Of a stretch of 64,000 bases of DNA, positions 58,445 to 64,000 are shown one piece after another (within the stretch, counting starts at the first letter, position 1; each line of letters opens with the position of its first letter). A program made the position numbers and the translations under genes. The stretch comes from Hevea brasiliensis (lineage: Eukaryota > Streptophyta > Magnoliopsida > Malpighiales > Euphorbiaceae). The notes beneath the pieces are model-generated. The model was given only the letters and a program-made list of their open reading frames with translations. It ran no database searches and had not been told where the DNA came from. The stretch is from assembly GCF_030052815.1 (NCBI RefSeq), contig NC_079498.1, forward strand, positions 77,238,992-77,302,991, in the 5' to 3' direction.

Positions 58445-58449
58445 TATAG

Positions 58450-58677
58450 TGCATCAAAAGGTTAATACACATATTCTTGAATTAATCTAGGGTTCTAATG
58501 AATTAATATGTTAATTCTAAAATCTTAAATGGTAAATATAGATCCAAATACATATTAAAAGTGTTTTAATATGCTATTGAACATTGAAATCAATAGGTAA
58601 ATAATGAATCTTGCATGATGCATGAGACCATGATGAAAATTTTTGAATTTAATAATTTTCATGCTTCTGCTCCTTCA
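58450..58677 (+). repeat. Shared copia LTR, segment 3 (3' end)
   Basis: Aligns with about 12160-12402, including GCATCAAAAGG and a weakened donor, and ends TCCTTCA at 58677. There is no primer site after it; Copia-3 gag begins at once, so the primer site, the leader and about the first 95 codons of gag are missing here. Confidence 0.85.
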
Positions 58678-59225
58678 GAATGCAAGTGAGATCCTCCTTC
58701 ACCTGCAAGAGTTGTATGGTGAGCGCAGCAGGAATGCTAGGTATGAGATATCTAGACAGTTATTCCACATGAGGATGTCCGAGGGACAGAATGTAGGAGA
58801 TCATGTCCATAAGATGATTCAGCTTATTGAGTAGTTGGAACATCTTGATTTTTACATGGATTTCCAACTATAGACGGATCTGATCCTTCAGTTCCTGCCT
58901 GAGTGATTTGGAAAATTTGTGACAAATTTCCATACGACAAAGCAAGAGTGTACTTTGGTTGGGTTACATAACATACTAGTTATTACCCAAAAGAATATGC
59001 CGGGTAATAGAGGAAAAGAGGTGGCTTTGATTGCATCTTCTTCTTCTGCTGGAAAGTCCAAAAAGAAGAAGGGCAATAAGAATAAGAAACTTCAAATTCC
59101 TGGACCTTCTAATAAGATAGCCAAACAGAAAGGCAAGACCGAAGCTGATAAAGGAAAGGGAAAGTGTTTTCACTACCAGAAGGATGGACACTGGAAAAGG
59201 AACTCCCCAGAGTATCTTGCTTCTC
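58678..59225 (+). pseudogene. Copia-3 gag, 5'-truncated
   Basis: Homology starts at SEILLHLQELYGERSRNARY and runs through RMSEGQNVGDHVHKMIQLIE to a TAG near 58832, then with further TAG/TGA stops to 58918. From 58919 an open frame covers TNFHTTKQE and the lysine-rich region to the knuckle, which reads CFHYQKDGHWKRNS, with two of the three Cys of the CCHC motif changed (Tyr, Ser). RNA binding by the knuckle would be lost. Confidence 0.85.
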
Positions 59226-59881
59226 TGAAGGAAAAGAAGGATAGACCTTCAGAAGGTATGTCTGTGTCTTATTATTTAGATTCAGATGATACTCATAGTT
59301 CATCTACAGCTTGGGTTTTAGATACTGGTGCTAATTCTCACATTACTTTTGATATGTAGGAACCAGTAAGTAGTAGTAGCTTGCAGTCACGAGATATTAG
59401 ACTTTGGGTTGGCAATGGCTCAACTGTTGAAGCTTTAGCCATAGGATCTAAATCTTTGTACATGAATGGACATATTTTGTATTTAAATAATGTTTTGTAT
59501 GTACCTGATGCTTTTAAGAACATCATTTCTATATCTAGTTTGACTAGAAATGGCTATGAATTTCAGTTCACAAATGATGTTTGCAATATTTATTTTGGAA
59601 ATAAATATGTTGGCTCAGGTTATATGCATGATGGACTTTATTATTTAGATAATAATGTTAAATACAAATCTAATGCAAGCAATCTAAATGAATGTAATGC
59701 CATGATGAAAATCAACTCAAGTCCAAAATATATTTGGCACTTAAGATTAGGTCATGTTGTAGAAGATAGGATTGCAAAGCTGGAAAAAATGGGGATTTTA
59801 TCCTCATTAGGTTCTGAACCTACTCCAACTTGTGAGTCCTGCCTTCAAGGCAAAATGACTAGATCACCTTTTGTTGGATAA
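59226..59881 (+). pseudogene. Copia-3 protease and pre-integrase domain
   Basis: STAWVLDTGANSHITFDM carries an intact aspartic protease site (D-T-G), ending at a TAG (59357-59359) before EPVSSSSL. The frame 59381-59881 continues with RLWVGNGSTVEALAIGS, VPDAFKNIISISSL, YIWHLRLGHVVEDRIAKLEK and CESCLQGKMTRSPFVG, the H-H-C-C pre-integrase region, then stops at TAA. This copy keeps the protease segment that Copia-2 lost. Confidence 0.88.
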
Positions 59882-60738
59882 GGGTTAAGAGCTAAAAATA
59901 TTTTGGAATTGATACATAGTGATGTATGTGGTCCATTTAAGGAAATGGCTAGAGGTGATTTTTATTACTTTATTACCTTTATTGATGATAAATTAATGTT
60001 TGGGTATTTGTATTTGATAAAATACAAATATGAATCCTTTGAAAGTTCAAAGAATTTCAATGTGAAGTAGAAAATCAAATAGGAAAAAGTATTAAAACTC
60101 TTCGATCAGATCGTGGAGGTGAATACTTAAGTACTGAATTTGATGAATACTTGAAAGAGCATGGCATTGTATCCCAACTGACTCCTCTAGGAATGCCACA
60201 ACTGAATGGTATATCTGAAAGGAGAAATCGTACCCTATTAGATATGGTACGTAGTATGATGAGCTATACTGATATGCCAGTCTCCTTTTGGAGATTTGTA
60301 TTAGAATCAGCTTTGCATATTCTGAATAGGATTCTATCAAAATTAGTCTCCTCCACACCTTATGAGATATGGCATGGAAGAAAACAGAGTCTTAAGCATG
60401 TTAAGATTTAGGGTTATCCAACTTATATTAAAAAGCTGAACACTGATAAATTAGAAACTATATCAAAAAAAGGTCGATTTGTTGGATATCCAAAAGAAAG
60501 TTTTGGATATTATTTTTATTTGCCTACATCACAAAAGGTTGTGGCAAGCAGAGATGCCATATTTCTTAAACAACAGTTTATTCAAGAAGGTGGCAAAGGA
60601 AGGCAAATTGAGTTAGAATTGGAGAATTCTGACCAACCAACAAATCAAATAGATATAGATCCATCTAGTTAACCTACACCTATTGATGAAACATCTACAG
60701 TAATTTCTCGTAGATCGATCAGGATATCTAACCAATCA
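59882..60738 (+). pseudogene. Copia-3 integrase and linker
   Basis: [12 protein letters not shown] holds the first catalytic Asp. A one-base loss in KFKEFKCEV near 60045 shifts the frame; after it [18 protein letters not shown] gives the second Asp and LNGISERRNRTLLDM the Glu, so all three catalytic residues survive in pieces. FWRFVLESALHILNRI and TPYEIWHGRK follow to a TAG at about 60408, then GRFVGYPKESFGYYF and the acidic linker with another stop near 60671. Confidence 0.86.
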
Positions 60739-61591
60739 ATGAGATATGGTTTTCTTCATGAAAATGAACAAGAGTTGTTTACTCATGAAGAAATAGATCA
60801 TGGAGATGATCCTCTTACCTATAAAGAAGCTATATCAGATATAGATTCTTCAAAATGGATTGAAGCTATGAAATCCAAAATTGATTCCATGCATAAGAAC
60901 CAAGTTTGGGACCTTGATGACCCACCTAAAGGTATTGTACCTATAGGGAATAAATGGGTTTTCAAGAAGAAAATTGGTTATAATGGAAAGGTAGAGACCT
61001 ATAAAGTAAGGCTAGTTGCGAAAGGGTTTCGCCAAAGGCAAGGAATCGACTATGAGGAGACTTTCTTGCCTGTTGCCATGCTTAAATCAATTAGGATTTT
61101 ATTAGCAATAGCTGCATATTATGATTATGAGATTTGGCAAATGGATGTCAAAACAGTTTTTCTCAATGGAAACATTGATGAAAACATTTTCATGGAACAA
61201 CCTAGGGGTTTTGAATCCCAAGATGGTTCTAAGGTATGCAAGCTAAAACGATCTAGTTATGGGTTGAAACTAGCTTTGGGGAGTTGGAACATCTATTTTG
61301 ATAAAGTCATTAAATCATTTGGTTTTATCAAAAATATAGATTAGCCATGTGTACATAAGAAGGTTAGTGAGAGTGCTATCATTTTCCTTGTTTTATATTT
61401 AGATGACATTTTATTGATAGGTAATGACATAGGTATGTTGATAATTGTCAAGGTATGATTGTCAAATACATTCTCCATGAAAGACTTAGGGAAGACAACC
61501 TATATTTTTGGAATTCGTATCTACAGAGATAGAGCGAAAAGAATAATTGGTTTATCCCAAAGTCTATACTTGGAAAAGGTATTAAAGAGGT
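60739..61591 (+). pseudogene. Copia-3 reverse transcriptase, cut by a family A LTR
   Basis: The frame 60739-61344 includes SKWIEAMKSKIDSMHKNQVW, NKWVFKKKIG, RQGIDYEETFLPVAMLKSIR, WQMDVKTVFLNGN and FMEQPRGFESQDGSKV, then a TAG where Copia-2 has a Glu codon region near 61342. The homology goes on with LYLDDILLIGND (catalytic box) and IGLSQSLYLEKVLKR and stops at 61591, where the family A LTR starts. RNase H would lie beyond the window. Confidence 0.88.
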
Positions 61592-64000
61592 TGTAACACC
61601 CCTATGTTCGGTACTGCGTTCTATTATTCCGGTGACTAGTGTTGTCCGGACAGCTAGGATGCCCAGAACTACACTTCGATATAAGTGAATACGAGAAAAG
61701 AAAATACAAGAAAAACAAAGGAAAAATTAATAGCAAAGAAATGTAACCAAGTTAAGCGAGCCGAGAACCCTAGCGATGGGTGACCGCACCGGGAAGTCGC
61801 GGCGTGGACCGTTGACTAGCCCTGGACCGCAGGGAACCCTGGAAAATATTTTTAGGAATTAGATAGACACCTATTGAAGTATAAATATCATTAGAAATAT
61901 AAAAGAAAAATTAATTAATTAGTACAAAGAAAAGTGAGAAATCGAAAAACGGACAAAACCCAGTGTTACCAAAAAATCGGGAATGCAACCCGAACAAGGG
62001 CATTGTGGTCATTTGACATCCCGAGTTGCCTTTTGACCTAAATGTCCATTAAAAATAAGTAATATAAAAATTTTGAAAATGTCATGAAAATAAGAAATTT
62101 TACACATAATGCAATTAAAGGAATTATGGGGAAATAATTGAGATATTCATAAGTTTAATTATTATAATGTTAACCTAATGTTAGTGGCACATATTATATT
62201 TATTAATCTCAATTAGTGGAGTGTATAAATACCTAAGTGGACAGATTTCATTACCAAAAACCACCTCATTTCTTCATTCTAAGCAACCTTGCCGAATTTG
62301 ATTTTCTCTCCTTAAGACTCCATGGCCACCCACCATGCATGAACTCCAATCCACCATTTCAAGTCATAATTTCTTCACTTGTTCTTCATTAAAGTTACAC
62401 TACATAGCTTGGGCAGTATTTAGGCAGCAAAAGGAAGCAAGATTGGTGAGTTTTGATCAAGCTCCACAAAAGGTTAGTGCTAGTTTTCCTTACCTCACTT
62501 GATTAAACTTTATACTAAGGTTGAAATGAGATGAATGGTGAAGAAATTGGAAGATTTTAATGGGTTATTGATGTGTACAATTTTTGGCAGCCAAGGAAGA
62601 ATTTAGACTTTGATTTATTCATGGGTAAAAGAAGTGTTTTGTGATGTAAATTAAGGTATTGCATGAGTTAAAAAGATTATTTCATGAGTATGTTAAATGT
62701 TGATGTTTTGAGGTAGGATTTGAGTAATTGTGGAAGACCTTGGACAAGTGAAAAATTCTGGCAGCCTTGATGAGCTTAGAAGGTTGATAGTTTCATGAAA
62801 TTAATCAGTAAATTATGGTATTGATTGGATTAGTAAAAGTGTATTGTATGTTGCTAATTGAAGTATATGTATTAGCTAAGTAATTTCATGTGTAAGATGT
62901 TGATTTTGACTTTTGAAACTAAGGTTGTGTATTGTATTTTTAAGACTTATATATTCTGTCCAAATGGACATGTTTGAGATTTGATGAATGATATAGAAGT
63001 GTTATGAATGTATGTTGGTAGTTTTGGGAAGGAGGAGAAATGTCATTTGGAAGTGTTATTTGTGTGCAGATTCTGTGTTGTGAAGGCAGTAGGTAAATTG
63101 AACCTTAAGTGACAATTGGTGACTCCAATTGTTATGAGACCAGTTGGAGGTGAAACTAGGCACAAAATGTGCCAACTTTCATGAAGGAAGCTTGCCAAAA
63201 TTCTGCTTGTAAGGTAGCTTGAAAAATGACCAAATCCGGATTAGTGCAATTAAGGCCTGAAAATTTACCATTTGGGCAGCAGTTAGTGTTTTGGCCATAA
63301 CTCACTCAAAACAGGTCCAATTGACCTGAAATTTTGACCACGAATAGTTAATACCTATATCTACAAGTCTTATGAGGACACCAAAGCCCAGAAATGACCA
63401 TAAGCAAGTCAAACAGCTTGCACAAGTTTGGGTCCAAAAACTGGCTGAACCTAAAATGACCTAAAGTGACCAATTTTGATGCAATTTGACCAGCAATAGT
63501 AAAATGACCATAACTTGGTCTACATAACTCAGAATGACCTGAAATTTTTCCCTGCGTGCAATAATACATAGATCTATAAGTTTGTAGTTTTGACCAAAAC
63601 CCGAAAACTGAGGGAACTAGTTCGTCCAGCTAGGTCAAACTAGTGTCCCGGAATCCAGCAAATTGCAAGAAAATGCAAGATACATGGAAATGAATTTGGT
63701 AACATGTACCAACCGTAAAAGACTATTGAATGTGACATATTAGTAACTTTAAAACCTAAGTTACCTAGAACGCATCGAGGGTCGACATATTAGGTTGACT
63801 AAGGAAATAATAGAATTCGATAAATTAATTATTGAACCTTATTCTTAGAGACAGTTTAAATGAGTACTGAAACACTTCAAAATTGTGTTTCTCAGTTAGC
63901 AAAGACTCAGGGAAGGGGAAGGAAACACTGAGTCAGAGTCAAGAGACAGTTATCAGAGGTTTGTGCACAACTAGTTTTTAACTGATTTTATTTTGAATAT
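61592..64000 (+). mobile_element. Gypsy family A LTR, 5' part (truncated by window end)
   Basis: Starts TGTAACACCCC and aligns with the reverse complement of 18496 down to about 16060. TATAAATA lies at 62224-62231 and donor-like AAAAG|GTTAGTGCT at intron start 62473. Module boxes lie at about 63293 and 63507, the stem ending GTGTTTCTCAG at about 63867-63894, and TTGTGCACAA at 63961-63970. The 5 bp before it (GAGGT, 61587-61591) should be repeated after its far end if it is a normal insertion. Whether it is a solo LTR or part of a full element cannot be told. Confidence 0.9.

Larger units (their letters stand above)
11051..61591 (+). mobile_element. Copia-2/Copia-3 head-to-tail tract, split by nested gypsy elements
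   Basis: Removing the gypsy insertions leaves: truncated LTR (11051-12402), primer site and leader, gag-pol (13971 to 37267 in pieces), PPT, a complete LTR of about 2097 bp net (37282-37668, 49790-51271, 58450-58677), then a second gag-pol body (58678-61591) without primer site or leader. Two bodies sharing one LTR is the structure expected from unequal recombination between copies. RT with a YVDD box, the PPT AGTGGGAGAT and an LTR starting TGTTAG with TATGCCCTAGAG resemble the Angela/BARE-1 type of Tork-clade copia elements. The clade call is from memory of motifs. Confidence 0.85.

Noticed and set aside
1..64000. Host genes, tRNA or rRNA genes
   Set aside because: I found no segment outside retroelements long enough, and no sequence recognisable as rRNA or a tRNA cloverleaf; the only tRNA-like matches are the primer sites.

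Overview
This window looks like repeat-rich nuclear DNA from a flowering plant, very probably a dicot. The sequence does not fix the species. It is AT-rich and I can support no host gene, rRNA, tRNA or CRISPR array. Essentially every base belongs to an LTR retrotransposon or its debris. The plant assignment rests on the element types: Ty1/copia elements whose RT, PPT and LTR start resemble the Angela/BARE-1 (Tork) group, and Ty3/gypsy chromovirus-like elements with very long LTRs (3.2-4.1 kb), an integrase followed by a chromodomain-like tail, and a primer site matching initiator tRNA-Met.

Layout. The oldest layer is a head-to-tail array of one copia family on the + strand: LTR end plus leader (1-1993, Copia-1), a truncated LTR, leader and gag-pol (from 11051, Copia-2), a shared LTR of about 2.1 kb net (37282-58677, in three pieces), and a second gag-pol body (58678-61591, Copia-3). 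Gypsy elements were later inserted into it. Gypsy-B (1994-11050, +) lies between Copia-1 and Copia-2. A family A solo LTR (14541-18496, -) splits Copia-2 gag. A full family A element (20717-36203, -) splits Copia-2 RT and carries a family C solo LTR (23379-26555, -) in its own left LTR. A full family D element (37669-49784, -) and a family C element (51272-58444, +) both sit in the shared copia LTR. A further family A LTR (61592-64000, +) cuts Copia-3 RT and runs off the window. Five insertions have exact 5-bp target duplications: TGGCT, TTTGG, TAATC, AGCAC and TATAG. Gypsy-B does not, and the copia sequence is discontinuous across it.

State of the coding regions. All gag-pol regions are broken by stops, frameshifts or deletions. 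The best preserved is a 547-codon RT-RNase H-integrase frame in Gypsy-D. Gypsy-C has two nearly identical 3.4-kb LTRs around only 355 bp of internal DNA. It keeps the primer site and polypurine tract but has no coding capacity, so any mobility would depend on proteins from a relative.

Shared non-coding architecture. Four patterns recur across families. (1) A 5' splice-donor-like AG|GTTAGTG or GTAAGT lies in every LTR with this part, paired in Copia-2, A, C and D with an acceptor-like site just upstream of the gag start. This predicts a 1.8-3 kb leader intron containing the primer site. (2) A short hairpin about 650 bp before the 3' end of the gypsy LTRs keeps its pairing while its stem sequence changes between families. 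(3) Diverged modules of about 190-225 bp repeat inside the gypsy LTRs. (4) An inverted repeat sits just before the polypurine tract. These patterns are the main things worth following up.
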